Origin: Microbotryum silenes-acaulis
Lineage: Eukaryota; Basidiomycota; Microbotryomycetes; Microbotryales; Microbotryaceae
DNA length: 64,000 nt
Direction of reading: 5' to 3'
Assembly: GCA_003665825.1 (NCBI GenBank)
Contig: QPFY01000014.1
Location: 1-64,000, forward strand
Made by a program: the position numbers and the translations under genes. The first letter of the stretch is position 1. Each line of letters opens with the position of its first letter. This document shows, in pieces, positions 16,227 through 27,987 of this stretch. The notes beneath the pieces are model-generated. The model was not told the origin of the DNA, did no database searches, and was given only the letters and a program-made list of their open reading frames with translations.

Positions 16227-16884
16227 TGTAAGGAGCTGAACGCCTCCAACTCCTGACACAAGCGACTGCAGGCGCTTTCCTTCGGTCTCGAACAACGCTC
16301 TTCTTCCAGGGGTTCAACACCTCTCACATTTGGTCTGGATCAGCCCTGTCGTGTATCAAGTCCGTGCCTTGGGTTTGGGATTCACTGGGATCAGAGACTG
16401 GCGGCAGAGGAGAGGTGGTTGGGTCGGAGGAATTGGTCGCTGAGTGGAGTTTATTGAGCTTGGACCCTTGCTTAGTTTGACTGGCTCTCTTGCGCGCACT
16501 TGCCTCTCTGGCTTAGAATCATCTATCATCATCGCCCAGTTTTTCGTATCTCGTTCATCAACCCCAGCTTCATTGCTGCTCTTCTCTTGATTGCAAGGTA
16601 GTCCTGATACAGCGTATACCTTTGGGTCCTCGTTGGGAGCAGCACCTCGTGCTTTCACCTCGCGTTCGAGTCACATATTCGACTCCGCATCCTCACCTCG
16701 TATCGAGCTCTCGTGTGCTCTCCTGGGTGTCGTCTCTCGGTCATCGACTCGCCTTACGGCTCAAGTCGATCATCCTCCCTGCTTGCTGTCGAGTCTTCCC
16801 AGCCAGCTCTGCGTACCGTTTCGCACGGCCCGTGTCACCCCGTGCAGGTTGCCCTGCCTCGACCTCGAGGGAGTGGTCCTGTCA
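16227..16884 (+). repeat. Solo LTR (family TGTAAGGA..TCCTGTCA), 658 bp
   Basis: Begins TGTAAGGAGC and ends GGTCCTGTCA, and is flanked by GCAAG at 16222-16226 and 16885-16889. It lies in the LINE A endonuclease gene, and removing it with one GCAAG restores that sequence. No coding region is seen in it. No second copy exists in the window. Confidence 0.85.
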
Positions 16885-17465
16885 GCAAGGATGGACATGT
16901 CGGACCGTGTCGAGTGCCTTGAACGCGATCTTTGACAGCAAGGTCTGCCAGTGCGATACAGGAGTCCAAGCGCGATTGGTGATGGACACTCGGTCGACCG
17001 ATACATCCGGACAATCGTTGAGATTGCCGGCCAAGATCCGAAGAGTCTTGGGTCTCGGGGCGTTGAAGTGCAGAAGCCCGAAAAAGTTGCGACGATCGTC
17101 CTCCTGCACCGGCGCGTACATGTTGATGATCTTGACATTGAGCTCCTCAAGACGAAACACCGAGCGCAGAATCCGACCGTCAAAACGAGGAGCTCCTGCA
17201 AAGACGACCGGGATAGAGGAAAGGAGATGGCCCGCCAAAGGTGAGCCATCGGGTATGAGGAGTGAAACAAATACAAGCCCCTGGCTAAGCACTCTCGAAG
17301 CCTTCGCGCGACGCGTTGTAGCTGAGGTGGTGCTCTTGCAGGAGGATGGCCGCAGGGGCCGGCCGAAGGGTTTTGAGATAACGGATGATTTTGACTTGGT
17401 TGACTGCGTTCTTCATCGATCGGACGTTGAACGTCAACACGGTGAGAGACTCAATCATGATTAAA

Positions 17466-19067
17466 TCAGTTCAGCACCCCTCGGACCTGTAACCCCCTGA
17501 TGCACCGAGGATCACGGCGGATCCCGCCCGGGTGACACGTCGGTTGCCGGGTGCCGAGCTCGAACGAAGGCGTCGAGGCTATCGAGATTGTCAAGGTGGC
17601 CGATGATCCCGACGTGCCACCGGACAACGGCGAAGCCGGAGCAGAAGCAGAAGGCGAAGGAGAGGTCGGGGTCGAAACGGGCGCCGCCGTCGTCGTCTGC
17701 GTCTCCTTTGTTGAGCCCGTGGTGGCACGCGTCAACATCTCTTTCCCAGTGTCGCCGCCCTCCGGTTCGGTCGAAGCGACCGATTCGCCGTCGTCGTCGC
17801 CGTCGTTCGCATCGTCCTTGTTGCCGGTCGCTGCACCTGCGGGGTTAGCACGAGGTCCCAGCTGGATCATGTTCGCGCCAGAGACGCGAGAGTTCAATGC
17901 GGCAGGCCCACCGTGCTTCCCATTCTTTCCAGCAACTCGGAAGCCGGTGGTCGAAGTCGAAGTCGAGGCCCCCGGAACAGGGGCGGCGGTGGCCGGAGTC
18001 GAAACCGGCTTCCTGCAAGCGCCCCACTGATGTCCGGCGCGATCGCACACGGCGCAGTAGTGCGTCTCGAATTCGTGTCGCAAGCCGTACTTGGCGCCCA
18101 GGATCTCGATCTCTTGTGGCAAGGCGGCGTTGAGCGCAGCCTTCTGCGTCTCGGTAGAGCCTTGGAAAAGATCAGCATGTAAGCGAAGGTACGCGCAGTG
18201 GAACCCGTCTTCGGTCATGGCCATCGGATCTCCATTCGGATCGACCGCGAGGCCCCGCTGTAATTGCATCAGGGTATAACCTTGCGTACGACCTGCGCGG
18301 CCGAACGAAAGGGTGAGAGCATCATCGAGAGATTTTCGGAGCACGGAAGCGGGGATCGCGCTGGAGGAGGAGGGCAAGGTGAATCGCACCTGAACGACGT
18401 GGTTAAGGGGAGAGGCGCTGGGGAGCTCGGTAACCATCTCCTTGCCGTGGTGAGAGAACGGGCCCGCTGCAGCGGCTTCGAGACAGGCTTGGTCGGATTC
18501 GAAAACAAGCTCGTACATGTGACGAGCGATCGGGAACCTCTTCGTGGCTTTCGTCACAATTGGGTTCAGCTTCACACATTTCGAGAAAAGCTTCTCAACC
18601 TCGGGGTCGAGCACGACGCCCTCGGGCCGCGCGAACATGAACGGCGTCTCGGCCAATCCAAAGTGCTTGCGCAGCGCGATCTGTACAGGACCTCTGGGTG
18701 ATCCAGGACCATCCATAATGACTCGGATCACATTGGAGGCCGGGGCTGCGTCGTTTCGCACCGCTCTTTGGGCGGCTCGTGCGAGCACTGGCGCCTGCGA
18801 AGGCGGGGTCGAGGTGTCGTGCATCAGGACCATCAGTCGGCGGGTCGACTTGCCGGAGGGAACGATACCGAGTGCTCTAAAGGTCTTCTGCATCAATTTC
18901 TCATAGTCCAACCGGACCTGAGTTGCCTCGGGGGACCAGGCTGGAGGATTCGCGGTTCTTCCAGCGACCGTTTCATGCGTTCGCATGTTGAGTGATTTGT
19001 CACTCGCGCCGCTACCGGCCAACGGGTCGTTGGGCGGGGGCGGAGTTGGACCGGGCGGATCCGGCAT
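17466..19067 (-). CDS. LINE family A ORF1 protein, intact (533 aa)
   Basis: RNA-binding ORF1 of an APE-type LINE. The ATG is at 19067 and the stop TGA lies seven bases before the ORF2 ATG (17462). The N-terminus is Pro-rich, and the middle (about residues 120-345) is a conserved basic domain. One zinc knuckle, CAVCDRAGHQWGAC (CX2CX4HX4C), sits near residue 342. The C-terminal third is Ala/Ser/Thr/Gly-rich with an acidic DDANDGDDDGE patch. This copy has no frameshift, whereas the copy at 52295 has lost one C in a C-run. Together they show the true frame. Confidence 0.85.
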   Translation of the reverse strand: MPDPPGPTPPPPNDPLAGSGASDKSLNMRTHETVAGRTANPPAWSPEATQVRLDYEKLMQKTFRALGIVPSGKSTRRLMVLMHDTSTPPSQAPVLARAAQRAVRNDAAPASNVIRVIMDGPGSPRGPVQIALRKHFGLAETPFMFARPEGVVLDPEVEKLFSKCVKLNPIVTKATKRFPIARHMYELVFESDQACLEAAAAGPFSHHGKEMVTELPSASPLNHVVQVRFTLPSSSSAIPASVLRKSLDDALTLSFGRAGRTQGYTLMQLQRGLAVDPNGDPMAMTEDGFHCAYLRLHADLFQGSTETQKAALNAALPQEIEILGAKYGLRHEFETHYCAVCDRAGHQWGACRKPVSTPATAAPVPGASTSTSTTGFRVAGKNGKHGGPAALNSRVSGANMIQLGPRANPAGAATGNKDDANDGDDDGESVASTEPEGGDTGKEMLTRATTGSTKETQTTTAAPVSTPTSPSPSASAPASPLSGGTSGSSATLTISIASTPSFELGTRQPTCHPGGIRRDPRCIRGLQVRGVLN

Positions 19068-19156
19068 CGGTTGTTGGTGTTGTCCTGTAACACTTAAGGG
19101 GGTACGGGGTCAACTACACACGCTACACCGCAAAACTCACTTTTGTGTGTGTGTGT

Positions 19157-19265
19157 AAAGTCTTTTTTTTTTTTTCATAGAACTTGTTCATATTGCCCCC
19201 AGTTCATGTTCCCCCTATTTGGCCTACGGAAAAACTAGATGGAAGTCGACGATGATAACACAAAC
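19157..19265. repeat. ~105-bp direct repeat, left copy (partner about 21070-21185)
   Basis: The block from AAGTCTTTTTTT through CCTACGGAAAAACTAGATGG to GATAACACAAAC occurs at 19157-19265 and again at about 21074-21185, on either side of the 5'-truncated LINE A copy. The distal 45 bases are identical and the rest is about 90% alike. It may be a very long target duplication of that LINE, or two copies of a LINE B 3' tail, because the right copy forms the 3' end of LINE B. Confidence 0.75.
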
Positions 19266-21058
19266 ATTTTTTATTTTTTTTTGACTGGGGCTCATAAATT
19301 GCTATCCTTCGGCTTGGCTGGGACCGCTACAAAAAGAGCTAAAAGAGGTTATAAAGCAACGACGGCAAGCAGTTGGGTGAAAGTCAAACCCCTGCGCGCA
19401 AAGAGCGCTGCGCAGATCAAAACCCGCCGAGCACCTAACGCGGACTCCAACGGGCGGTGAGTACTGCTGCTGCTTCACGTCCCAAGAGTGGGAGCGAAGA
19501 TACTCGAAAACCAGGCAAGAGCGCCTAGAGAAAGAAAGGGGGAGAATATACAAAAGCACAACTGGAAACACGGAGAACCAGGAATACTAAGACAGAGAGG
19601 AGGGGAACACACCCGAGGGGCCAAGGGAGGGGGTCGAAGCCAGAGATAGAGGTCCCCAGGGATTGACAGGCCGCAGCCAAGCCCCAGCTACTCGTCACCC
19701 CGACAGCGCCTGATGTCCTCCCTTGGCTGAGTCTCGAGTGCTGGCTGTTGAGCCGTTGGGGCCGAGCGAAAGACGATCCAATACAACAAAACGAGCCTCG
19801 CCTTGACGCGAGGATATTGACCAAGAACGAGCGACCTTTCTTCCCAAGCCATGCCGTAGATCTTGACCAACGCGAACGAACGAACCATTCGACGGAATCC
19901 AACACACGGCTTAGGAATAAAAGGGGAAGTGGCTGAAGCGTAGTCAACAACCGAGCAACAAGAACGAGAAGAGGAAGGGAAGGGAAAAGGGGGGAAAGGA
20001 GAGGGGAGAACTTCACAAAGCCTCCAACGCAAAGACGATCGACCGGGCTTGCCGATCCATCCAAGAACGAAAACCGCTACTGCGCAAAGTAGAGAGAGAG
20101 AGAGAGAGGTGCGCAGCCTTCCATTAACTCGGTCATCACACCTCCCAATCTCGAGCCCCAGGCACAAAGCCCGCTCGAGAGAGAAAATCTCGCTCGAACG
20201 CTCTGAGTGCACTGGGCAGCGAGGGAGGGGCCACGACCTTGTCCAGCTCGAACCGCTGATGAACGCGCCAGCGGAGCAGGTGCAGCCGCTGGAAGCCGAT
20301 CGCGCAAGCCAGCCGAACCCACATCCATTTCGAGGTCGTTCTCCCACGACCCCGCAAAAGGGGGAGCCCCATAGTCAGCTGCTCCGGAGTGAACGTTGAC
20401 GGATCGACGTCGGTATCCTCGATGCCGAGCTTGTCGAACAGAATGCAAAGCACCCCGCCCCAGAAGCTGGTCGAGTACGCGCACTCGAAAAAGTAGTGCG
20501 ACACCGTCTCGATGACCGCTGCATCGTTGCCGCAGAATAGACACGTCGGCGAAGAGGCATGACCCTGAGTATGCTGCCTCTTGCGTGTCGGCGTCACGTC
20601 GTACATGAGCCGCCAGTGGGTGTCCTGCTCCACAGCAGACGCGAACCGGTCATGAAGCCATCTCCAGAAGCGCTTCCTATCGCTCTGAGAAGTCCCATCA
20701 CGGAAACGCTTGACACGATCCTCCCTCCCTGGGAACCGAACCACGTTCACAAGCCGACGAAGCTTGCGAATAGTGAACGGTCGGGTGAGCCCAAAGAAGT
20801 TGAAGCACCGGGGACGGGGAGCCTCCTTGAGAGGTATCCGAGCAGGTCGCAACGCGGTCTTGGGCAGCAACGCTTTCGCCTTGAGCAACTGACCCACGCG
20901 CGACCACACGTGCTCGTGCGCCAGGGCGGGTTCCTTAGAGTGCTGCCAGAACCCGCGTCGATGACCAACCAGAGCCCAGCCCTTCCCTTCGTCCCTCCAG
21001 TACAGGTCCGCGATCTGCGCAAACTTCGCCACTGCGTCCGCATCGTCATATGCGTGCT
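19266..21058 (-). mobile_element. LINE family A, 5'-truncated copy (3' end of ORF2 plus 3' UTR)
   Basis: On the minus strand this copy starts inside ORF2 at 21058, keeps the last ~300 codons and the ~870-base 3' UTR, and ends with GAGCCCCAGTC plus an A-tail (T-run 19266-19282 on the plus strand). This is ordinary 5' truncation by target-primed reverse transcription. It is flanked by ~105-bp direct repeats (separate entry). Confidence 0.9.
20136..21058 (-). pseudogene. C-terminal part of LINE family A ORF2
   Basis: About 300 codons nearly identical to the end of the intact ORF2 at 57942, including the terminal zinc-binding motif (CLFCGNDAA…HYFFEC). It lacks endonuclease and RT, so it is dead on arrival. 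The region between its stop (20136) and the A-tail is the LINE 3' UTR. Confidence 0.85.
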
Positions 21059-21730
21059 CAAAATCCGTAAGTGCCCCAAGTCTTTTTTTTTGTAGAAACT
21101 GTTCATCATATTGCCCCCAATTCCTGTTCCCCCTGATTGGCCTACGGAAAAACTAGATGGAAGTCGACGATGATAACACAAACCGCCCGTAAGATGCGAG
21201 AAACGGGCCGGTGTCCACCAATCCGATACTTAGGATTCAAGTGCCCCAGCCAAGCGGTTGCTCCCCCTCAGGAGACGAATGAGAGAGAGAGAAGGAGAGA
21301 AAGAGTAATAAAACGATTTACTAACGACAAGAGGCCCACCCCGCACCCACTTCCCAACTCGGTCGAGACAAAGACAGGAGAGCGACTGCGCAACTACCCT
21401 GACCCACGAAGCCCCAAGTCTATGCTCGGTCACAGCAAGACGCGGTGGAGGTCCCTCAAAACCTCCACCTCAGCAGTCCCTGGCCCCTCAAAGCCGACTT
21501 TCTGCCTGTGTCTGCTGATCCCTCCCTTGACTCAGAACCCCGAAGCCAAAGAGCGCGAGCCACCGTCGAGTCAATCCCAAATCGCGAGCCGGTCCATGAG
21601 CAACGAAAGCAGACCTGTAATAGATGAAAGATGAAAGCAAGATATTTAGTATACAGTTTTGGAAGAGGGAGTGTGATGTGGTGTGTGTGTGTGTGTGTGT
21701 GGGATGGTGGGGGGAAATCGAACCCAGCCT

Positions 21731-24700
21731 CTACTGCCCTCGCCCGCCCCTTGCTCCTCCCGCCCTCAACTTCATCCTCTCCTCCAGTACCACCCTCCTC
21801 CTCTCCACGCTTTCCATCCTCGTCCCGTGCTTCTGCATCCTCCATCTCCCACTGCTGATCATCTCCAAAACCATCCCCGTGAAGATCTCGATCGTCCTGC
21901 CCGCCCCTTCCTGTTCGCTGAGCTTGGCCTTGAGCTTGGGGAGGCCAAAGAGCCGTTGCAGTGTCGTGTACTGGGCGTCCTCGATCGTGTCGCACCCGAG
22001 TGCGTCGCAGAGCACGCCCCTTGCCGCGATCCAGACGTTCCGCGAGTCAACGCAGTCGAAAAAGTAGTGGTCGGTGTCGTCCACCGGCGCTTTGCAGACG
22101 AGGCACGCGGGAGAAGTGTCGTGGTTTTGTTGGTGCTGCAGCTTGCGCGTCGGGGTGAAGCGGAGAATCAGCTTGAACCAAACTTCCCTCTCCCTCGCCG
22201 TCAGTGCCTTCGAGTTGACCGCCTTCCAGAAGCTCCTGAGATCGTCCGGCTGCGGTGGTCCCTTGAGCCCGAGCGTGTTGGTAAAGGCCTTCGCGTTCAG
22301 GACCCGGCGGATGCGACGGATCGTGTAGGGTCGAGCCATGTTCAGCAGCTTGTACTGGCTCGCCTGTTGTGGAAGCACCGGGTCCGGAAGGCGCTGCTCC
22401 ATTGCGAAGCGGGCCACGGGCTTGGGGAGGATCGCCTCGAGCAGTGCGCTGGTGCCGATCCGGGGAGGCACGTTGAGCCGTCCCGCCGCCACCGCCGCCG
22501 CCAAGGGCGTGTTCTTGTGTCGATCGACAGTGAACCGGTACCAGGCCGCGATTGCCAGTCGCTGTGGGAGCCCGCGTCGATCGTACTCGCTGTTGTCGCC
22601 GAGCACATCCGCCGGCGGCGTCCAGAGGTGAAACCCCCCACCCGCATACAACTCGCGCCGATAGAGATCCGCCACCTTCGGGTAGCCCTGGAGACGAAGG
22701 TAGTCAGGTACATGAACCGCGTCGATGGTCTGTTTCCCTCTGATGGGGGTGTGGAGGCTGCCGAGCAGGGTGGGCAGCGCGAGCAGGTTCGCGGTGGTCA
22801 AGGCCCTCGGGTTGACCTGCGCGTCGTGATGTTTCGGAACGCCCAGTGTGGCGTGCCATCGGGGATGGGAGTGGATGGATGTGGCCAGGTCGAGATCGGG
22901 CTGAGCTCGCTGGAGTGCCGCGCGCGCAAGTCCTTGCCAGATCGCGCCAGAACCGCCGAGAAGAACGTCCCAGATCCGTGCCGCAACCGCGTCCACGACG
23001 TCCTGCATCCTGATCACCCCCAGTCCCCCCTTGAGCTTGGCTGTGAACACGATGTCTCTGCCGTAGCTGGTCCTGCCCTTGCCCCCACGGACGAAATCGA
23101 CGAGCATGTCATCGAGCTTCTTGACGACTTCGGGCGGCGGGATGTCGGCTGCAAGGAAGTGCAGGATCTTGGGGATGGCGTACCAATTGACGTAAAAGGC
23201 ACGGGTGTGGTGCGTGAGCCAGCGATGCTGGACCGCCTCCAGCATTGCCTTGAGGCGTTCGATGAGATTTGCGTAGGCGAGTTCGGTGTCGCCGCTGGGG
23301 TCGAAGGGGAGGCCGATCCACTCGAGCGACTCGCCTGCGGCCTTGACGACGAGCGGGCGTTCCCCCGGGTCCCAGCGGCGTCCGATCGGTAGGACGACCG
23401 TCTTGTCCGTGTTGAGCTGGCCATTCATTGCCTGCCTCCAGTCAAGCGCCAGGTCATCGAGCAAGTTGAGTGACTCCAAGCCCGCGACGGCGACGACAAC
23501 GTCATCGGCAAATGCAAGTGATGTAATGGCGCGGCTCTGTGGGTACAGATAAAGGGCAGGGATTGCAAGATTCAGCGCGATGTTTCGACGGTGTAGAGCA
23601 TCCAGGAACGGCTGAAACACGATGTCCCAGACCGATGACGACGCCAGGTCCCCTTGGCCGAGCCCACACGTCAGTCGCACCGGCGCCATCAGGAAACCAT
23701 TGATGATGTAGCGGGCTGAGGTCGAGTCACCCGAGTAGAGCATCCTCAGCACGCGAAGAAAAGTGGCAGGAGCGCCCAGAGTGTCGAAGATGGCAAAGAT
23801 CCAGTCATGCTCGACGAGGTTGTAGGCGGATGATTGGTCAAGAGACAAGAGCGCGGCCATGGGGAACTCGGTCCTGCGCGCACCAAGTTCCTCAACCAGG
23901 AGACGAAGGTGTAGCGCAGCGTCGGCCGATCGGCGGTCCTTGACGAATCCGTGCTGCTGCGGCGGGAGGAGATCGGGCAGAAGGTGGTTGAGTCGGGCGA
24001 CGTAGACCTTGGTAAAGATCTTGTAATCGCACTCGCGCAGGGTGATAGGCCGGTACGACGAAAGGTCGGCGCGATCGGCATGTTTCTTGTGGGGCTTGTA
24101 AATCAGGCGCACAAGTCCCTGCCCCTGCTTGGGAGAGAGTGAGCCTCGCTCGATCATCGCGTTGTAGGCCTTGGTCAGCACCTTGGCCCACGCCTCGGGT
24201 GCGGTCTGGTACAGTTCGTAGGGCACGCCCGACGGTCCCGGCGATCGCCCCGGGTGCGTCGTCCCGATCGCGGCCACGACCTCGTCCTCGGTGATCGGTC
24301 GCTGGAGTAAGTCGATCTGCGATTCCGAGAGTCGGCGCAGAAAGAGCGGATCCGAGCGCGGGTCGTCGCAAGTCCGCGCCGCCCTGATCGGCGCGAGGAA
24401 TTCGTCCCGAAGTCGAGCGACGCGGTCCGGGTCGCGAGGCTCGATGTGGTAGAGGCGCTGAAAATGCGCCTGCGTGTGGTCAAGAGCAATATCAATGTCA
24501 TGCGTTAGCTCTCCGTTGGCCAAGCGCAGTGCTGTGATCTTGGAATCCGAGTTCCGCGCCGCGAGCTTGGAGTGGACCGGCCGCGACAGTCGTTCCTCGG
24601 AAGTGATCTCGGGGACGTGGGCTCGGATCCGGAGTAGGCGCGCGCGCTCCTCGACCGCCCGCTTGAGTTCCTCCGACGTCCTCGTCCATTCTGCCGTGTC

Positions 24701-25720
24701 CTCGTCCCTCCATATCGGTAACGCCTCCAGATCCTGCACCCTCCCCACCAAATACTCCATCCGTTCCGACCGCTCCCGATGCAGCCTCCTCGCCAGCTCA
24801 CCACCCCTATCCCTGCACGCCTCCAGAATGACCTCGAGCTCCCCCACCGGTTCCTCCCCGCTTGCCCCTTCCAACCATCCTTCCATCATCCGCTGAAATT
24901 CCACCGTCTTGAAGGTTGTGGTATTAATTCGATGTAGTTGGTTGGATGTGGTAGGTAGGCTGAGCTGTGGGAGAGTCGCATCAAGATCGTCTGAGAGAGC
25001 CAGCACAATCAAGACCGGTCGGTGATCGGAGAGATCCTTGGGGTAGTCGTAGATCGTCGAGGCCTGGTCGAGCCTTTTCTGGTGAGTTCGTTGTAGGAGA
25101 AAGTAATCAAGCCGGGAAAATGAGTTGGGTCGCTTGCGATTGGGGTTGGGTCGAGTGAAAGATGGGGTGATGGGGTGCTTGTAGCGGATGCAGTCCGTGT
25201 AGGCCGAGTCGAGCTTGCCTATCAGGATCGGCCAGTGGTGGCCGCGCCGACTTTGGTTCCGCCGATCGACTTCTGGGCGCGGGCAGTCGTTGAGATCGCC
25301 GCCAAGGAGTCGGACGTGGGATTTCTGTGTTTTGTGAAATAAGAGTTTGTCAAAGAATTTTGCTCGTTGTTTTGGTTCAACGGGCGCGTAGATGTTGTTC
25401 ATTTCGAAAATTTTAGTGTCGCCCCGCAGACGAAAGGAGGTGACCAGGATCCGTCCGTTGAGTGCCGAGTGGGTGCGCAAGAGCTCGGCGTCGATCAGGG
25501 GGGAGTCAGCCGGAATCAGAGTCAGACAATGTTGGTTGATGAAGAGCTTGCCCTCGTACTCATCCTTGATGAGTTGCCAGAGGTGCGGTCTGATGAAGTG
25601 CTCTTGTACGAGAATGGCCGATGCTTTGAAAGTGGATAGGTAAGCGTAAATGTTGCGTCGTTTCTCCGGGACCCCCATGCCCCTCCTCACGTTCCAGGTG
25701 ATGATGGTGTGCTTGATCAT
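21731..25720 (-). CDS. LINE family B ORF2: endonuclease-reverse transcriptase (1329 aa)
   Basis: The N-terminal AP endonuclease has [36 protein letters not shown] and SDHRPVLI, covering all catalytic motifs. RT motifs follow: [28 protein letters not shown] with [46 protein letters not shown] and the catalytic [11 protein letters not shown]. The C-terminal zinc motif is [18 protein letters not shown]. There is no RNase H domain. Start 25720 overlaps the ORF1 stop. It would nick target DNA and copy the LINE RNA in place. No frameshift or stop is seen, so it may be active. Confidence 0.9.
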   Translation of the reverse strand: MIKHTIITWNVRRGMGVPEKRRNIYAYLSTFKASAILVQEHFIRPHLWQLIKDEYEGKLFINQHCLTLIPADSPLIDAELLRTHSALNGRILVTSFRLRGDTKIFEMNNIYAPVEPKQRAKFFDKLLFHKTQKSHVRLLGGDLNDCPRPEVDRRNQSRRGHHWPILIGKLDSAYTDCIRYKHPITPSFTRPNPNRKRPNSFSRLDYFLLQRTHQKRLDQASTIYDYPKDLSDHRPVLIVLALSDDLDATLPQLSLPTTSNQLHRINTTTFKTVEFQRMMEGWLEGASGEEPVGELEVILEACRDRGGELARRLHRERSERMEYLVGRVQDLEALPIWRDEDTAEWTRTSEELKRAVEERARLLRIRAHVPEITSEERLSRPVHSKLAARNSDSKITALRLANGELTHDIDIALDHTQAHFQRLYHIEPRDPDRVARLRDEFLAPIRAARTCDDPRSDPLFLRRLSESQIDLLQRPITEDEVVAAIGTTHPGRSPGPSGVPYELYQTAPEAWAKVLTKAYNAMIERGSLSPKQGQGLVRLIYKPHKKHADRADLSSYRPITLRECDYKIFTKVYVARLNHLLPDLLPPQQHGFVKDRRSADAALHLRLLVEELGARRTEFPMAALLSLDQSSAYNLVEHDWIFAIFDTLGAPATFLRVLRMLYSGDSTSARYIINGFLMAPVRLTCGLGQGDLASSSVWDIVFQPFLDALHRRNIALNLAIPALYLYPQSRAITSLAFADDVVVAVAGLESLNLLDDLALDWRQAMNGQLNTDKTVVLPIGRRWDPGERPLVVKAAGESLEWIGLPFDPSGDTELAYANLIERLKAMLEAVQHRWLTHHTRAFYVNWYAIPKILHFLAADIPPPEVVKKLDDMLVDFVRGGKGRTSYGRDIVFTAKLKGGLGVIRMQDVVDAVAARIWDVLLGGSGAIWQGLARAALQRAQPDLDLATSIHSHPRWHATLGVPKHHDAQVNPRALTTANLLALPTLLGSLHTPIRGKQTIDAVHVPDYLRLQGYPKVADLYRRELYAGGGFHLWTPPADVLGDNSEYDRRGLPQRLAIAAWYRFTVDRHKNTPLAAAVAAGRLNVPPRIGTSALLEAILPKPVARFAMEQRLPDPVLPQQASQYKLLNMARPYTIRRIRRVLNAKAFTNTLGLKGPPQPDDLRSFWKAVNSKALTAREREVWFKLILRFTPTRKLQHQQNHDTSPACLVCKAPVDDTDHYFFDCVDSRNVWIAARGVLCDALGCDTIEDAQYTTLQRLFGLPKLKAKLSEQEGAGRTIEIFTGMVLEMISSGRWRMQKHGTRMESVERRRVVLEERMKLRAGGARGGRGQ

Positions 25721-27987
25721 TAATGGGTAGTTGAGGTCGAGGCGCTCTTGGCGGTGGTGACGTCCTCAAAGAGGGGGAGGGCGGGCAGGACATCGTCCTC
25801 GGGCTCGTGGTCGGACCATCTTTTCTCCTCGGCTACCCCCTTTGCTTTCCCTCGGTCCACCTTCGTCACGCCAACCGGCATCGCCGCCGCCGCCGACATC
25901 GACCTCGTCACCCTCCGCCCCTCTATTCCATCCTTGACAACGACGCGGCTCTTCCCTTTGATGATCACTCGCTTGGCGTCGGTCGGTTCGTCACTCGGGT
26001 CACTGAGGTCCGCCGCAGTCTGCGACCTCTTCATCACCGGCTTCTTGAACTTCGCAGCGGTCCGCCTGATGTTGATGGAACGTATCTCACCGTCCTCATC
26101 CCACGTGGCAAAGTTGTGACGCACCAAAGGGGGGGGGGCTTCAGCGTCAAGCCTCCTCTCGATGCTTTGGTCCCGCTCGAGTCGTGCCTGCTCAACCCAG
26201 TTAGCTCTGATCCTGTCCCACTCCTCCCCCTCGCGTAGCGACTTGGCGAGAGTTCCGGGTGACAAAGGTGGGGTTGGTTCGTGGGGAGTCGATTCGCGGG
26301 AAGCGGTGGCGGCGGTTGCTGTTGCGTCGCTGTCGTCGTCATTGTCCAGCCTGTTCGTCTCCCCTAAGTCCGTCGCTTCCGCATTCTCCGCTTTCGTCGC
26401 TCCCCCCGCCTCGTCCACATCGTCCACCTCCTCTTCCTCCATCTCCGTCGTCACCTCCCCTTCCTCCATCTCCGTCGCCACCTTGCCTTCTGTTTCGCCC
26501 CTTCCATCCGCCATCACCTCATCCTCATCAATCACCTCTCCATCGGATCCTCTGCGGTCCTCTAAAACCGACTCGTCCTCGCTCTCAATTTTGATGACCT
26601 CCGTTTTCGCGGTCGCCTCCGATTCCATCTCCGAGTCCTCCGAGTCCTCGTCATCCGCCTTATCACCAGCGTCCTCCTCCCCCGATTCCTCCGGCCCCTG
26701 TCCGCTCTGGCCAGTTACCGCTTCCTCCTGTCCCTCCTCAACCTCGAGCCCGGCGAAGCGATTCTGTGATGCGATCCTGTTAACAACCGGCACAGGAATG
26801 GGGACCTCGGCCTCCACAATGTTGGTGTCGTTGGTGATGGTGTTCTTGTTGCTGTTGCTGTTGCTGTTGCCGTTGTGAGCCTCCTTTCGCTTCCTCTCCT
26901 GATCCAATCCGCAGGTTCCCACGTGACCCACGAAGTGGCACCTACCGCAAGCCGCCTCCTTCTCATAGTCATGGCGAAGGGCGGTGACCGGGATGCCTCG
27001 AGTGGGAAGGCCGATTCTCGAAGGTAGGATCTCTTTCAAGGTCGTGTTAGGGCGTTGGAACAGGGAGTCGTCGTCGAAGTGTAGGAAAGCCGAGTAGTCT
27101 CCGGCAACGTGGGCGAAGGCCGAGGCGTTGTCCACGCTGATAACGCGCAGAACCTGCACAAGTTGGCACGAATGTCCCTTGCCTGACAAGTCCTGCACTA
27201 GTGATTGGAACGATTTGATGATGGCGTCCATGGAAGGCACTCCTTGAACACCGACGTTGATTCGAAGCTCGACCATGTTATGGTGGAACCTGTGAGATTT
27301 CGCGAAGCGGGCCTTCGCCGATCGCCAAGTGAGAGCGGGGGGCGTCGTAAGCGTGGAGTCACGTGCCTCGCCGGTGACGAACCCAACCGTAACGCGATGG
27401 TGAGCCGCCCCATTACGCAGGATTGATGAATGTTGTACGCCTAGGATCTGTGGTTGATAGGCCGCAAGGTGGTCCGGCAGAGGAACTCCAGGCTCAAAGC
27501 AGATAGGAGAGATCGGCGATAGCAGCCTCGTGACGCAGGCCACGAGATCGGTCTTGTCGGCATGAGACGCTCGCGAGGCGCTCTGGTGAGACAGAGTCAC
27601 TTCAAGGGCGTAATCAAAGATGTTCTCGACAGACCGGTTCGCGTTCAAGGCCGAAAATTTCAGCGATGTGGCGGTGGCGACGGGGTAGAGTTCGGCGAAG
27701 TAGATGGCCTGGACCCAACGATCCATGCGGTTTCCGGGTACAGCACCCATGGCTTGTAGGAGGCTGCCCAGAGCCTTGGCACGCTGTTGTTGTTGTTGCT
27801 GTTGTCCAGGTGACTGAGTCGCCATCTGACTCGCAGCGGCGGCATAGTTGGGTGCGGCGGTGGCGGGGCCCGTGACTTGCGTCTTCTTCGAGCTTATCGG
27901 GATCTGGTCGCGGGGTGGCTGGACGCTGGTGGCGGACACCGGTGGTGGCGGTGCCGGCAGTGGGGACCCAGGGTCTCCTGTAGACAT
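25720..27987 (-). CDS. LINE family B ORF1 protein (755 aa)
   Basis: ORF1 of a LINE, thought to bind element RNA. The ATG is at 27987. Residues 1-75 are Pro/Ala-rich with a seven-Gln run (CAG-type repeat). About 80-340 form the conserved basic domain. A Cys/His cluster [13 protein letters not shown] (CX2CX4HX3C, one residue short of the canonical knuckle) sits near residue 350. Long Glu/Asp-rich stretches fill about 410-560. A Ser/Arg/Lys C-terminus follows. The stop TAA shares its last A with the ORF2 ATG (TAATG at 25722-25718). Confidence 0.85.
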   Translation of the reverse strand: MSTGDPGSPLPAPPPPVSATSVQPPRDQIPISSKKTQVTGPATAAPNYAAAASQMATQSPGQQQQQQQRAKALGSLLQAMGAVPGNRMDRWVQAIYFAELYPVATATSLKFSALNANRSVENIFDYALEVTLSHQSASRASHADKTDLVACVTRLLSPISPICFEPGVPLPDHLAAYQPQILGVQHSSILRNGAAHHRVTVGFVTGEARDSTLTTPPALTWRSAKARFAKSHRFHHNMVELRINVGVQGVPSMDAIIKSFQSLVQDLSGKGHSCQLVQVLRVISVDNASAFAHVAGDYSAFLHFDDDSLFQRPNTTLKEILPSRIGLPTRGIPVTALRHDYEKEAACGRCHFVGHVGTCGLDQERKRKEAHNGNSNSNSNKNTITNDTNIVEAEVPIPVPVVNRIASQNRFAGLEVEEGQEEAVTGQSGQGPEESGEEDAGDKADDEDSEDSEMESEATAKTEVIKIESEDESVLEDRRGSDGEVIDEDEVMADGRGETEGKVATEMEEGEVTTEMEEEEVDDVDEAGGATKAENAEATDLGETNRLDNDDDSDATATAATASRESTPHEPTPPLSPGTLAKSLREGEEWDRIRANWVEQARLERDQSIERRLDAEAPPPLVRHNFATWDEDGEIRSINIRRTAAKFKKPVMKRSQTAADLSDPSDEPTDAKRVIIKGKSRVVVKDGIEGRRVTRSMSAAAAMPVGVTKVDRGKAKGVAEEKRWSDHEPEDDVLPALPLFEDVTTAKSASTSTTH

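Larger units (their letters stand above)
15490..17462 (-). pseudogene. LINE family A ORF2 fragment (endonuclease only)
   Basis: Begins at ATG 17462 and follows the endonuclease of the full copy ([25 protein letters not shown] motifs). It is broken by the two solo LTRs and by point changes, including substitution of the GDLND Asp by Asn (ILAGNLNDCPD). It ends near 15490 before the RT. Not functional. Confidence 0.8.
15490..19156 (-). mobile_element. LINE family A, copy 1 (5' half, interrupted by two solo LTRs)
   Basis: On the minus strand this copy starts with an (AC)n tract and AAGTGAG..GCGGTGTAGCG at about 19156-19100. That is the same 5' end as the full copy at 52193. It carries an intact ORF1 and the first part of ORF2 (endonuclease). 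Two solo LTRs with perfect 5-bp target duplications interrupt ORF2 at 16227-16884 and 15539-15974. The LINE sequence stops near 15490 beside the Gag-only element. The RT part is missing from this copy. Confidence 0.85.

Noticed and set aside
17551..18030. 159-codon acidic frame opposite LINE A ORF1
   Set aside because: The same antisense frame exists in both LINE copies because ORF1 codon use is GC-rich; the zinc knuckle and start context support the minus-strand ORF1 there.
20049..20399. Open frames on the plus strand opposite LINE A ORF2 and its 3' UTR
   Set aside because: They are shadows of LINE coding DNA and recur opposite the same bases in the other copy.
21683..23392. 569-codon plus-strand frame opposite LINE B ORF2
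   Set aside because: It starts in a GT repeat and is antisense to the conserved RT; composition is that of a shadow frame.
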